64,000 nt of DNA from NCBI GenBank assembly GCA_016185425.1, contig JACPNQ010000034.1, forward strand, positions 1-64,000. Direction: 5' to 3'. The notes under the pieces are model-generated. The model saw only the letters and a list, made by a program, of their open reading frames with translations, did no database searches and was not told where the DNA came from. Positions 1-8,810 of this stretch are shown one piece after another. How positions within the stretch are numbered: the stretch's first letter is position 1; each line of letters opens with the position of its first letter. The translations under genes were made by a program, and so were the position numbers. The DNA is from Acidobacteriota bacterium. Lineage in GTDB: Bacteria > Acidobacteriota > Terriglobia > Bryobacterales > Bryobacteraceae.

Positions 1-1623
1 GCCGCTGCGCCGCCGCCTGCTTCTGAAGGCGGCGAATTCACGCGGATGTTCAATGCCCAGTCGCTGCCGAAGCCAGAACCGGAAGCGCCGAAGGCACCTG
101 AGCCACCGAAGGCCGCGGAACCACCGAAACCGGTTGCTGCCGCTGCTCCGCCGCCTGCTACTGAAGGCGGCGAATTCACGCGGATGTTCAATGCCCAGTC
201 GTTGCCGAAGCCAGAACCGGCACCTCCAAAGACACCGGAACCTCCCAAACCCGCGTTAACTCCGCCGCCCGCCAGTGGGGGCGGCGAATTCACTCGGATG
301 TTTAACACGCCCCAGACAGCGCCGAAAGCTGCCGAGCCGCCCAGGGTGCCCGAACCTCCGAGAGCGCCTGAACCGCCCAAGCCCGCGGCCGCCCCTCCCG
401 CCGCGCAAGGCGGGGAGTTTACGCGGATGTTCAACTCGCCCACGGCAGGGCCGCCCAAGGCACCTGAACCTCCAAAAGCTCCCGAATCCCCGAAGCCCGC
501 ACCCGCGGCTCCACCGGCCGCCGGAGCCGGCGAGTTTACGCGCATGTTCACATCGCCGGCCGCCGGTGCATCCAACCCTACACCTCTGCCGCCTTCCCGT
601 CCGCCAGCCCCCCCTCCAGCCGGCGGCGATTTCGGCAATGCTTTCCCGCCACCGCCTCCGGGCCCACGGGCCTCGGGAGCACCGGGCGAATTCACGCGAA
701 TGTTTAGTTCGGCTGGATCGACGGGCCCCGCGTTTACCCAACCCAGCAAGCCGGCTGCGACTCCGCCTGCTGGCCCTCCCGCCCTCGGCGGCGGTCAGCC
801 CGGCGAATTCACCCGCATGTTTAATTCCGCGGGAAGCGGCGGAGGCTTACCGTCGACGCCGCCGTCCAGTGCGAGCTCCACTCCATTTTCCTTCCCGCAG
901 GGTGGCCCTACGCCGTCCAAGCCGCTGGGAGCGCCGGGAGAATTCACGCAGATCTTTGGCGGTCCGGCCGCCGGGGCAGGCAGTATGTCTCCCATGACGC
1001 CGCCCCCAACCAGCAACCCGGCACCACCCACATTCGGCGGCGCTCCGCCCGCCAGTGCGACTCAGGTCTTCAGCTTCCCGCAGGCGAGCGCAGGCGGCGC
1101 CGGTGGCGGCCCTGGCGGCGGTCAGGCTGCACCCGCCGGACCCAGCGAATACACCCGGCTGTTCATGGCGCCGGGCGCTGGCGGCGCTCCCGGAGCGGCC
1201 GGAGCAGGTGGCGCGCAAGGCGCCGGCGCTGGCGCGGGAATGATGGGTGCTGCTGGCGGGATGGCCAATTTCACACCCGCCGGATTCAGCGCGCCGCAGG
1301 TCAGCGGTCCGCAGATGCAGGGCCCACAGGTCTATATGCCGCAAGTCGGAATGGGTTCCGACGGCTTGAACTTCACGCCCGGAAGCGTCAGTGCGCCTCA
1401 AATGACCGGACCCACCATGTCCGACCCATCGTTCAGCGCACCGCAGATGAACCTCAATACGCCGACGTTCCAGCCCGGAATGCCGCAAATGCCCGGCAGC
1501 ATGCCGCAAGGAATGCCCCAAGGCGGCCCTGCGCCCACCAACAACAAGATGATATTTATCGCATTGGGCGTGCTGCTGCTGATCGCGATTGTAGTCGTGG
1601 TGATCTTCGCGATCAAGAAATAG
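1..1623 (+). CDS. Proline-rich GEFTRMF-repeat protein with C-terminal membrane anchor (5' end outside window)
   Basis: The frame is open from base 1, so the true start lies to the left; about 540 codons are visible. The protein is low-complexity Pro/Ala/Gly sequence punctuated by the heptamer G-E-F-T-R-M-F. Eight good copies and one SEYTRLF variant are separated by 38-52-residue linkers; one interval holds a degenerate GDFGNAF. A Gln/Met/Pro-rich stretch (about 1260-1540) follows, then a single hydrophobic segment (about 1550-1612) ending in Ile-Lys-Lys, as in a tail-anchored protein exposing its repeats to the cytoplasm. It converges on tssK with an 18-bp gap. I know no function for this motif. 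A short linear docking motif recognised by a partner is inference. Confidence 0.8.
   Translation, partial: AAAPPPASEGGEFTRMFNAQSLPKPEPEAPKAPEPPKAAEPPKPVAAAAPPPATEGGEFTRMFNAQSLPKPEPAPPKTPEPPKPALTPPPASGGGEFTRMFNTPQTAPKAAEPPRVPEPPRAPEPPKPAAAPPAAQGGEFTRMFNSPTAGPPKAPEPPKAPESPKPAPAAPPAAGAGEFTRMFTSPAAGASNPTPLPPSRPPAPPPAGGDFGNAFPPPPPGPRASGAPGEFTRMFSSAGSTGPAFTQPSKPAATPPAGPPALGGGQPGEFTRMFNSAGSGGGLPSTPPSSASSTPFSFPQGGPTPSKPLGAPGEFTQIFGGPAAGAGSMSPMTPPPTSNPAPPTFGGAPPASATQVFSFPQASAGGAGGGPGGGQAAPAGPSEYTRLFMAPGAGGAPGAAGAGGAQGAGAGAGMMGAAGGMANFTPAGFSAPQVSGPQMQGPQVYMPQVGMGSDGLNFTPGSVSAPQMTGPTMSDPSFSAPQMNLNTPTFQPGMPQMPGSMPQGMPQGGPAPTNNKMIFIALGVLLLIAIVVVVIFAIKK
31..1164 (+). repeat. Spaced GEFTRMF peptide-coding repeats
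   Basis: Copies begin at bases 31, 169, 283, 412, 529, 685, 802, 937 and 1144 in one frame. Variants are GEFTQIF at 937 and SEYTRLF at 1144. The first two copies are nearly identical in DNA over about 50 bp with a 138-bp period, suggesting recent duplication. Later copies keep only the peptide and not the DNA, which implies selection on the heptamer. Confidence 0.85.
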
Positions 1624-1641
1624 TCGTAACGCCGGAGCGGC

Positions 1642-3000
1642 CTAGGACGCTTCCGGCAGCAAAATAATCAACTCGAGCGCGGGGTTCGGCAGATCGCCCG
1701 GCACATAGGCGGCGAGGTTACGTGAACGAGCGACCGCTTCCCAGGCCCCGCCGCTCATGGAAACGCTGAAGTACTGGCAGTTCAACTTCACCGGCACGGC
1801 GCTGGGCGGTTTCGGGACGTGTGTCAGCGAAATGCCCGGAAGCGCCTGGCGAACAAGATGCTCGATGTGATTGGCCGAGCAGACCTTCACGAGGTAGGGT
1901 GTCTTGGCGATCAGGTCGCCTTCATTCATGTCCGCCGAGATGGCCAGATACATCCGCGTATTGCGGAGGAAGCGATCTTCCGCGAGCGGTGTGCCGTAAA
2001 TCGAGGTCTGCAACAGCTTAAGGGGCAGCGAGACGAAGTTGCTGGGAACGACGGTTTCGAGCAGTGTCCGAATCTGCTCATCGAGCTCGGTGAAGCAGCC
2101 GCCGAGATTGTCGTGGTCGTACTTTGGCAGGTCGCGCGGATGGAGGTTCAGCGAAAACGTAGTTAGCGATCCCGCGAGAGAAGCCATCGTCTCGTAGAGG
2201 TATTCGGGATGGCCCCGGCGAACTTCGAGCAGGTGCTGGAACTGCGGGAAATGGGAGTTGATCGTATAGAGCAGCCAGAAATTGGCGATATCGGCGGTGC
2301 CAAATTCCGCGAGGCTCAGGTTCTTCTGCCGGCGCTGCGCGGAGAGCAACGAACTCTTGGCGCTAAGGATCTCGATCAACCGGCGCGTTAGCGCAAGGAG
2401 ATATTCGGTGCCGCTGATGTCGAGCGTAGGCGGGACGAATTTCTGATCGACGTCGAGCGTGCCTGTCGGATTGCGGCGGATGCGCGCGAAGCGGATGGTG
2501 GAATAGCCATCCAGCGATTCATTGCTCGTCAGAATGCGAAAGTTTTTCCGCGCCACCTGGACGGGCTTTTCATTCAAGCCGTTGTTCTCGTCGCGCAGCA
2601 TCGCCACCTCAGAGAAGTAGCGCGTTCCGGAGTCCTTGCGTGTGGCGAGTGAGATATTGAGCCCCGGTATGCGCTGTTCGGGAATGCAGAGAAATACGTC
2701 GAGCTCGTTTTGATCGACGTCGAACGCTTCGGCTAGCGGCTTCGGCGGCGGCGGGCCGTCCGGCGCCGGAATATCGAACGGCATTCCGTCCGGAAAGATG
2801 CCCGAAGCGGAGGCGATGGCGATGTTGCCCGCGGCGAGCTGCTCATGATCAATCCGGACGTGGCCAAAGCCCCAGGGCCGGAAACTCAGCGCCTCCGTCT
2901 GGAAGCGCAGCGTGCTTTCAATAAACCGGTCTTGGGTCTGCAGGTGCTGGGGACTTAAGAACGTCCCCTTCATCCAGATCACCGGCTGCAATTGCCTCAT
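1642..3000 (-). CDS. tssK: Type VI secretion system baseplate subunit TssK
   Basis: A 452-residue cytoplasmic protein. TssK trimers link the phage-like baseplate of the type VI secretion system to the membrane complex. The N-terminus VIWMKGTFLSPQHLQ matches the family signature (VxWxEGMFLxPQHFQ). The length is normal for TssK, and conserved stretches continue to the C-terminus. I chose the ATG at 3000 because the signature begins six residues later and GGAG lies about 8 bases upstream; the longer frame would run into the preceding gene. Unlike in canonical clusters, tssL and tssM do not follow. The next gene, the GEFTRMF protein, faces it. The rest of the system may lie to the left, or this may be a scattered gene. 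Confidence 0.9.
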   Translation of the reverse strand: MRQLQPVIWMKGTFLSPQHLQTQDRFIESTLRFQTEALSFRPWGFGHVRIDHEQLAAGNIAIASASGIFPDGMPFDIPAPDGPPPPKPLAEAFDVDQNELDVFLCIPEQRIPGLNISLATRKDSGTRYFSEVAMLRDENNGLNEKPVQVARKNFRILTSNESLDGYSTIRFARIRRNPTGTLDVDQKFVPPTLDISGTEYLLALTRRLIEILSAKSSLLSAQRRQKNLSLAEFGTADIANFWLLYTINSHFPQFQHLLEVRRGHPEYLYETMASLAGSLTTFSLNLHPRDLPKYDHDNLGGCFTELDEQIRTLLETVVPSNFVSLPLKLLQTSIYGTPLAEDRFLRNTRMYLAISADMNEGDLIAKTPYLVKVCSANHIEHLVRQALPGISLTHVPKPPSAVPVKLNCQYFSVSMSGGAWEAVARSRNLAAYVPGDLPNPALELIILLPEAS

Positions 3001-3035
3001 ACCGACTCCAAAGGTAACACGCGCAAATGCTCGCG

Positions 3036-4220
3036 CTAGAGCGGCAGAATTTCTTCGCGGTCCGGGTTGTAGTTCAGACGCCGTTTCTGCACATACGCGA
3101 TGTTGCCGAGGTGGGACGCGGCCGCCGAGCGATGTCCGATCTGCACATCGGCGTTCGGCAGCTTGCGCGAACGGCAGCAATCGAGGAAGTTCTGCACGTG
3201 GTCGATCGTCTGATCCTTCGCGTAGGGAACTCTCACCGGTTGTGCGTTGCGTTCGGCGGAGAGGAACTCGAACCCTTGCCGGGTAATGTAGAGCTTACCT
3301 TCCGTTCCGCACATCTCCACGGCGGCACCCTTAATTCCGGGGGCGAGTGTGGCTTCAAACGTCGCCACCCACTCCTTCGGATATTCGAGGAGCACGTTGA
3401 TCGTATCCGGCGCGGTACGGCCGTCCTTGTAATGAAAGACGCCGCCTGCCGCGCCGGCGGCGATGGGATTGTCCTGTCCCATAAACAGATGGACCACGTC
3501 GATCCAATGCGTGAATAGATCGGTGACCTGGCCGCCGCCGAAATCGAGATAGGCGCGGAAGTTGAAGTACTGCTGCGGATCGTAGTCGCGCCATTTCACC
3601 GGTCCAAGGAAGCGCGCCCAGTCCAGGTTTGACGGCCGGGTCTGGAGCGATGCCGGGGCCTTGCGGAGATGGTAGGTATTGCCGTGCCACCAGGTGCGGG
3701 CCATGGTGATCTTGCCGAGCTTGCCGGAGTCGATATACTCGCGCTTCGCCTGCAGGTAGTTCTCACCGGACCTCTGCTGCATCCCCACCTGGCAGATGCG
3801 ATTGTTGACCCGGGCCGCCTTTACGATGGGCGGTCCCTCTTCAATTGTCAGCGTCAGCGGTTTTTCGACGTAGACATCCTTGCCCGCATTCAGGGCATCG
3901 ATTGCGCACATGGCGTGCCAGTGGTCCGGAGTTGCAATCAATACAGCGTCGATCGTCTTCGTCTCCAGCAGCTTTCGGTGATCGTTGAAGCCCTTCGCTC
4001 CAACGGCTTTCTGCTGCACCTTGTCGATCTTCGCGCCGTAGACGTCGCAGACGGCGGTGACGTCCACCTGTTTGCTGTTCTGGAATACCGTCATGACGTA
4101 CTCGCCGCGCTCGCCGCAGCCGACGAGGCCGAGCTGGACACGGTCATTCGCGCCCAGGACACGCATATAGCTGGCGGCGGACATGGCGGCTGCGCCACGA
4201 ATCAGGGAACGGCGGTTCAT
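3036..4220 (-). CDS. Gfo/Idh/MocA family oxidoreductase, Tat-exported (paralogue 2)
   Basis: A 394-residue NAD(P)-dependent sugar dehydrogenase-type protein. The N-terminus MNRRSLIRGAAA is a twin-arginine signal, so it probably acts in the periplasm. A Rossmann fold begins at VQLGLVGCGERG (about 28-39), and the family motif EKPLT follows ADALNAGKDVYV-like sequence near residue 115. The C-terminal GFO_IDH_MocA domain contains GGGQVTDLFTHWIDVVH. It overlaps the preceding paralogue by four bases (ATGA), so translation is probably coupled. The two proteins look about three-quarters identical. The substrate is unknown; related Bryobacterales proteins belong to large paralogous sets linked to carbohydrate turnover. 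Confidence 0.9.
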   Translation of the reverse strand: MNRRSLIRGAAAMSAASYMRVLGANDRVQLGLVGCGERGEYVMTVFQNSKQVDVTAVCDVYGAKIDKVQQKAVGAKGFNDHRKLLETKTIDAVLIATPDHWHAMCAIDALNAGKDVYVEKPLTLTIEEGPPIVKAARVNNRICQVGMQQRSGENYLQAKREYIDSGKLGKITMARTWWHGNTYHLRKAPASLQTRPSNLDWARFLGPVKWRDYDPQQYFNFRAYLDFGGGQVTDLFTHWIDVVHLFMGQDNPIAAGAAGGVFHYKDGRTAPDTINVLLEYPKEWVATFEATLAPGIKGAAVEMCGTEGKLYITRQGFEFLSAERNAQPVRVPYAKDQTIDHVQNFLDCCRSRKLPNADVQIGHRSAAASHLGNIAYVQKRRLNYNPDREEILPL

Positions 4221-5416
4221 AGGGGAAGGATCTCCTCACGGTCGGGATTGTAACGAAGGCGGCGGCGTTGCAAATAGGCGATGTTGCCGAGATGGGACGC
4301 GGCGGCCGAGCGATGACCGATGTGGACATCGCCGTTCGGTAGTTTGCGGGAGCGGCAGCAGTCAAGGAAGTTTTCGACGTGGTCAATCGTCTGGTCGCGC
4401 GGCGACTTGACGACGACGGGCGGCGCGCCCTTCTCTATTGACTGGAACTCGAACTGTCCGCGCGTGATCAGCAGCTTGCCTTCCGTGCCGCACATCTCCA
4501 CCGCGGCGCCTTTGATGCCCGGAGCCAACGTCGCCTCAAATGTGGCCGTCCATTCCTGCGGATACTCGAGAAGCACGTTAATGGTGTCCGGCGCTGTACG
4601 GCCGTCCTTGTAGTGCAGGATTCCGCCGGCCGCGCTGGCCGAGATCGGATTGTCCTGCCCCATAAACATGTGGACCACGTCGATCCAGTGCGTGAACAGA
4701 TCCGTCACCTGTCCGCCGCCGAATTCCAGATAGGCGCGAAAATTCCAGAACCGCTGTGGGTCCCAATCGCGCCATTTCACCGGGCCGAGGAAGCGCGCCC
4801 AATCCAGATTCGAGGGCTGCTGCGCCAGGCTCGCCGGCGCTTTCTGCAGATGTGCGCCGTTGCCGTGCCACCAAGTGCGGGCAAGCGTTATCTTTCCGAG
4901 CTTTCCCGTATCGAAGTACTCCCGCTTTGCCTGCAAATAAATCTGTCCGGAACGTTGCTGCATGCCTACCTGGCAGACGCGGTTGTTCACACGCGCGGCC
5001 TTTACAATGCGCGGGCCTTCCTCGATCGTCAGCGTCAGCGGCTTCTCCACATAAACATCCTTGCCCGCGTGCAGAGCATCAATGGCGCATCCGGAATGCC
5101 AGTGGTCGGGCGTCGCAATAAGGACTGCGTCCACATTCTTCTGGTCAAGTAATTTGCGGTGATCGGTGAACCCCTGCGCCTTGGTAGCCTTCTGTTGCGC
5201 GCGGTCGATGCGCTCGCCATAGATATCGCACACGGCCGTCACATCCACCTGATTCGTGTTGATGAATGTGCCCATGACGCCGGTACCGCGTCCGCCACAT
5301 CCGATCAGTCCAAGCTGAATGCGTTCGTTGGCGCCCATCACTCGCGAGTAACTGGCCGCGGTCATGGCGGAGGCCCAATGTATCGCGCGGCGGCGCGAGA
5401 TGGCGGGATTCGACAT
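4217..5416 (-). CDS. Gfo/Idh/MocA family oxidoreductase, Tat-exported (paralogue 1)
   Basis: A 399-residue homologue of the next gene and first of the pair. It has a Tat-like signal (SRRRAIHWASAM), a dinucleotide-binding IQLGLIGCGGRG motif, the EKPLT active-site loop (Lys probably catalytic), and a conserved C-terminal domain ending RYNPDREEILPL exactly as in the partner. The gene starts about 30 bp from the divergent MATE promoter. The strong similarity and head-to-tail arrangement point to tandem duplication. An exported oxidoreductase of this family is expected to act on a sugar derivative, but nothing in the sequence fixes the substrate. Confidence 0.9.
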   Translation of the reverse strand: MSNPAISRRRAIHWASAMTAASYSRVMGANERIQLGLIGCGGRGTGVMGTFINTNQVDVTAVCDIYGERIDRAQQKATKAQGFTDHRKLLDQKNVDAVLIATPDHWHSGCAIDALHAGKDVYVEKPLTLTIEEGPRIVKAARVNNRVCQVGMQQRSGQIYLQAKREYFDTGKLGKITLARTWWHGNGAHLQKAPASLAQQPSNLDWARFLGPVKWRDWDPQRFWNFRAYLEFGGGQVTDLFTHWIDVVHMFMGQDNPISASAAGGILHYKDGRTAPDTINVLLEYPQEWTATFEATLAPGIKGAAVEMCGTEGKLLITRGQFEFQSIEKGAPPVVVKSPRDQTIDHVENFLDCCRSRKLPNGDVHIGHRSAAASHLGNIAYLQRRRLRYNPDREEILPL

Positions 5417-5443
5417 GGCAGCGATTATATCAGTGGGCCTGCC

Positions 5444-5449
5444 TACAAT
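5444..5449 (+). promoter_or_regulatory. -10 element for leaderless MATE gene
   Basis: TACAAT ends 5 bases before the ATG at 5455. Transcription would start at or next to the A of the start codon, and there is no Shine-Dalgarno sequence. No convincing -35 box is visible. Confidence 0.55.
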
Positions 5450-5454
5450 AGTTC

Positions 5455-6849
5455 ATGGAACAGGTTAGGGCTCGCTGGTGGAGCGCCGTGGCGGAAGCGT
5501 TGCGCGGCGGGCATGTCGATTACACCGCCGGCAACCTGGACCGCGCCCTGCTGCTGCTGGCTATACCGATGATTCTGGAGACGGCGATGGAGTCGTTGTT
5601 CGCTGTCGTCGACATTTATTTCGTATCCAAATTGGGGGCGGACGCGATGGCGACGGTGGCGCTGACCGAGTCCCTCGTTGTGCTGGTGATCGCGGTCGCG
5701 TTGGGTCTGAGCTTCTCGACTACCGCGTTCGTCGCCAGACGCATCGGAGAGAGGAATCCCGCGGAAGCTGCGCGCGGAGCGGCGCAGTCGGTGCTGATCG
5801 GCGCGGTCTCCTCGGCATTGATCGGCTTGATTGGCCTCATCTTCGCGCCGGAGCTGCTCGGGCTGATGGGCGCGACGCCGGGAATACTGAAAAACGTCAC
5901 GTTTTCACGCATTGTGCTCGGCGGGTGCGGCACACTGATGATGCTGTTTCTTTTGAACGCAATCTTTCGCGGTGCCGGCGATGCGGTAATCGCGATGCGC
6001 GTGTTGTGGCTGGCCAACATCATCAACATCCTTCTGAATCCGTGTCTGATTTTCGGGCTTGGCCCGTTCCCCGAGCTGGGAATCGCCGGGTCTGGCGTGG
6101 GTACGGTTATCGGTCGAGGGTCCGGCGTGCTTTATCAACTGTGGCTTCTTCGTAGCGGCGCCGGGCGGATTCACATTCGTGCATCGGACTGGAAGCCCAA
6201 TAAGGAGCTCCTTCGGCACATTCTGCGGCCGGCGTTGAACGGCATGTTTCAGATCTTCATCGCGACAGCGAGTTGGACGGGACTCGTGCGCATCGCGGCC
6301 ACTTTCGGAGCTACGGCGCTTGCCGGGTACACGATCGGCATTCGCGTCATCATGTTCAGCATCATGCCATCCTGGGGACTTTCCAACGCGGCGGCGACGC
6401 TCGTCGGCCAGAACCTGGGAGCGGCCAAGCCGGAGCGCGCCGAGGCCGCCGTATGGCGCGCCGGGTTCTACAATGCCATCTTCCTCGGCGCGCTGTCGCT
6501 GGTGTTCATGCTGTTGCCGGAGCTGATTCTCGGCGTGTTCACGGACCAGGCCGCTGTACTGGAGGCGGGCGCGATGTGCCTCCGCTACATCAGCTCCTGC
6601 TACGTGTTCTATGCATACGGCATGATGATGCTCCAGGCTTTCAACGGCGCCGGCGACACCGCCACGCCCACCCGCATTAACCTGATCGCCTACTGGGTGG
6701 TGCAAATCCCGCTCGCATGGACTCTGGCGCACACATTTGATTTCGGCCCGCGCGGAATGTACGGCGCGGTGGCTCTTGCCGAACTTACGGTGTCGGTGCT
6801 TGCCATTCTCTACTTCCGGCAGGGGCGCTGGAAACGGGCGGTAATCTAA
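5455..6849 (+). CDS. MATE family multidrug/organic cation efflux transporter
   Basis: A 464-residue inner-membrane protein with about 12 hydrophobic segments in two similar halves, the normal MATE size. MATE proteins export cationic compounds in exchange for Na+ or H+. Family features include TAGNLDRALLLLAIPMILE at the start of helix 1 and polar turns such as VSKLGADAMATVAL and LVGQNLGAAKPERAE, the latter being the conserved GQNxGAxxxxRA loop of the second half. It lies just ahead of a sulfatase gene (4-bp gap), so the two are probably co-transcribed. The ATG follows a -10 hexamer by 5 bases, suggesting a leaderless message. The substrate cannot be predicted. Confidence 0.9.
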   Translation: MEQVRARWWSAVAEALRGGHVDYTAGNLDRALLLLAIPMILETAMESLFAVVDIYFVSKLGADAMATVALTESLVVLVIAVALGLSFSTTAFVARRIGERNPAEAARGAAQSVLIGAVSSALIGLIGLIFAPELLGLMGATPGILKNVTFSRIVLGGCGTLMMLFLLNAIFRGAGDAVIAMRVLWLANIINILLNPCLIFGLGPFPELGIAGSGVGTVIGRGSGVLYQLWLLRSGAGRIHIRASDWKPNKELLRHILRPALNGMFQIFIATASWTGLVRIAATFGATALAGYTIGIRVIMFSIMPSWGLSNAAATLVGQNLGAAKPERAEAAVWRAGFYNAIFLGALSLVFMLLPELILGVFTDQAAVLEAGAMCLRYISSCYVFYAYGMMMLQAFNGAGDTATPTRINLIAYWVVQIPLAWTLAHTFDFGPRGMYGAVALAELTVSVLAILYFRQGRWKRAVI

Positions 6850-6853
6850 TACG

Positions 6854-8200
6854 ATGCTGCCAATGCCCTCGCTCTCGCGCCGCCAGTGGCTATCTCTTGC
6901 GGGTTCAGCCGTGGCAGGCGCGCAGGCATTGCGGCGGCCGAACATTATTTGGATCATGGCGGACGACATGGGCTGGGGAGACCCCGGCTGCTACGGGCAG
7001 AAGCTCATTCAAACGCCCAACATCGACCGGCTCGCCGCGCAAGGGATGCGATTCACTTCGGCTTACGCTGGTTCCGCGGTCTGCGCGCCCTCGCGGAGTT
7101 GTTTGATGACCGGCCAGCACTCCGGACACACGCGGGTTCGCTGGAATCACTCGGTGCGAACCGGCGAACGGGTGCCGTTGTTGCCGGAAGACACGACCGT
7201 AGCAAAGATCCTGAAAGGCGCCGGCTATTCCACGGGAATTACCGGGAAGTGGGGATTGGGCGAGCCTGGGACCACCGGCATACCCAACCGCCAAGGCTTT
7301 GACGATTGGTACGGATTCCTGAATCAGGACCACGCCGTGGACTTCTACACGGACCACCTGTGGCGCAATGAGAAAAAGGAAACCGTGGAAGCGAACCAGA
7401 ACGGCGCGCGCGGCGAATACGCGACCGACCTGTTCACCAGTGAGGCGCTCCGATTCATCCGCGTAAACCGCTGGAGCCCGTTCTTTCTGTATCTCAGCTA
7501 CACCGCGCCGCACGTGAATCTGGAAGTGCCATCGCAGGGTGCTTACAAAGACAAACCCTGGTCCGAAGGTGACAAAAACTACGCCGCCATGATCACGCGC
7601 ATGGATTACGGGATCGGACAAGTAATGGAATTGTTGAGCCGTTTGCGACTGGCGACGCAAACGCTCGTGATCTTCACCAGCGACAATGGGGCCGGGCACA
7701 AATCGGGCTTGCCGCTGTTTCATAGCACCGGTTCGTTCCGCGGCGCGAAAGGCGAGGTGTACGAAGGCGGACTCCGCGTTCCGATGATTGCCCGCTGGCC
7801 CGGCCGGATTCAGGCGGGCACGGAGAGCGATTACCCGTGGGCGTTCTGGGACTTTCTTCCAACGGCGGCGGAATTGGCGGGCGTGACGGCGCCGCCAGGG
7901 ATCGATGGAGTCTCCGTTCTGCCGGTGCTGCTTGGAAAACCTGATCAGCCGAAGAGGGAATATCTTTATTGGGAGGCCCATCAGAAAGGGTTCCATCAGG
8001 CAGTTCGCGCCGGGAATTGGAAGGGCGTCCGTCATGGGTTGAAAGGACCGCTGGAGCTCTACGACTTGGCGGCCGACTCCGTCGAAGAGTACGATCTGGC
8101 CGCGAAGCAATCCGATGTAGTCGCCCGGCTTACCGCCTTGCTCGATTCAGCCCGCACCGAAAATGCCGACTACCCGGCACAGGCGGTGAAAAAGAAATGA
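6854..8200 (+). CDS. Secreted formylglycine-dependent sulfatase
   Basis: A 448-residue type I sulfatase. It hydrolyses sulfate esters, probably on glycans, after its active-site Cys is converted to formylglycine. The maturation motif C-A-P-S-R is at residues 77-81; metal-binding Asp pair DD is at 37-38 (IMADDMGWGD), with downstream GKWGLG and SDNGAG motifs. An Arg-Arg-containing signal (LSRRQWLSLAGSAVAGAQA) suggests export. Its stop overlaps the ATG of the decayed hydrolase that follows (ATGA). The upstream neighbour is the MATE gene. The exact substrate is not evident; the size and fold also fit a choline-sulfatase or arylsulfatase-type enzyme. Confidence 0.93.
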   Translation: MLPMPSLSRRQWLSLAGSAVAGAQALRRPNIIWIMADDMGWGDPGCYGQKLIQTPNIDRLAAQGMRFTSAYAGSAVCAPSRSCLMTGQHSGHTRVRWNHSVRTGERVPLLPEDTTVAKILKGAGYSTGITGKWGLGEPGTTGIPNRQGFDDWYGFLNQDHAVDFYTDHLWRNEKKETVEANQNGARGEYATDLFTSEALRFIRVNRWSPFFLYLSYTAPHVNLEVPSQGAYKDKPWSEGDKNYAAMITRMDYGIGQVMELLSRLRLATQTLVIFTSDNGAGHKSGLPLFHSTGSFRGAKGEVYEGGLRVPMIARWPGRIQAGTESDYPWAFWDFLPTAAELAGVTAPPGIDGVSVLPVLLGKPDQPKREYLYWEAHQKGFHQAVRAGNWKGVRHGLKGPLELYDLAADSVEEYDLAAKQSDVVARLTALLDSARTENADYPAQAVKKK

Positions 8201-8810
8201 AACTCCTCGTTGGTCGGCGCTGCAGTGGCCACGGCCGGGCAACCGATTGAGCTCAATGGGCGGCGGTTCAGTTCCGATCCACTTTCGACATCGCCGATAA
8301 CACGAAGCGCATTGTGGCATCGATCGAGAAGCTCGCCGCGGGCTGCGGCAGTCTATTCGGGTTGTTCCGGACTCTTGACGATGCGGCTTTGCCCGTGCGA
8401 GCCGCGAGAAGGGCGAAATGATCGAACGCTTCGGTAAGCTACAGCTCGCTGGAGAGAAGTGGGTCACGCCGGGGAACCACATGGCGTTCTGCCGAATTCG
8501 TCCGCTTGCCCACCATCGCCGGTGCGCGCATCGTCTACTACATAAGCCACGAATCCGGGATGTAGGAGGAACAGAAACTGTCCGGTTACCGCGCCCAGAT
8601 GATGGCGCGGGCTGTTGAGAATCAGATGTTCGCAGTGGCCGTGACGGCAACGTTCTGCGGGAAGCGTCCATTTACGGCGAAGACGTTCTCATTGCAACGC
8701 TGAAAATCTCTCCGGCCAAGCCCAAGCGCCCCCTGGAACGGGTAACCGGTGAATGTTGGAAGCAAGCGCTGGATCAATTGCTGCGCGACCGCACGAAGAG
8801 TCTCGAATAG
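8197..8810 (+). pseudogene. Decayed carbon-nitrogen hydrolase (nitrilase superfamily)
   Basis: Pieces of one nitrilase-fold protein occur in order but in changing frames. AAVQFRSTFDIADNTKRI lies from 8254, FGKLQLAGEKWVTPGNHMAF from about 8430, and RLPTIAGARIVYYISHESGM from about 8503. After an in-frame TAG (8563-8565) come GYRAQMMARAVENQMFAVAV and DGNVLREASIYGEDVLIATL (from 8643), ending at TAG 8808-8810. The segment that should hold the catalytic Cys (CxDxRFPE) is missing, as is the loop before DGNVL. The former ATG at 8197 overlaps the sulfatase stop, so the gene was once translationally coupled to it. The break points are visible directly; the family assignment comes from these motifs. Confidence 0.85.

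Noticed and set aside
256-997. Arg-rich open frames on both strands inside the GEFTRMF gene
   Set aside because: They are shadows created by GC-rich Pro/Ala codons of the repeat gene; they have no motifs or ribosome sites.
1642-3180. Longer tssK starting at 3180
   Set aside because: The extra 60 residues overlap the upstream oxidoreductase gene, and the TssK signature with a ribosome site starts at 3000.
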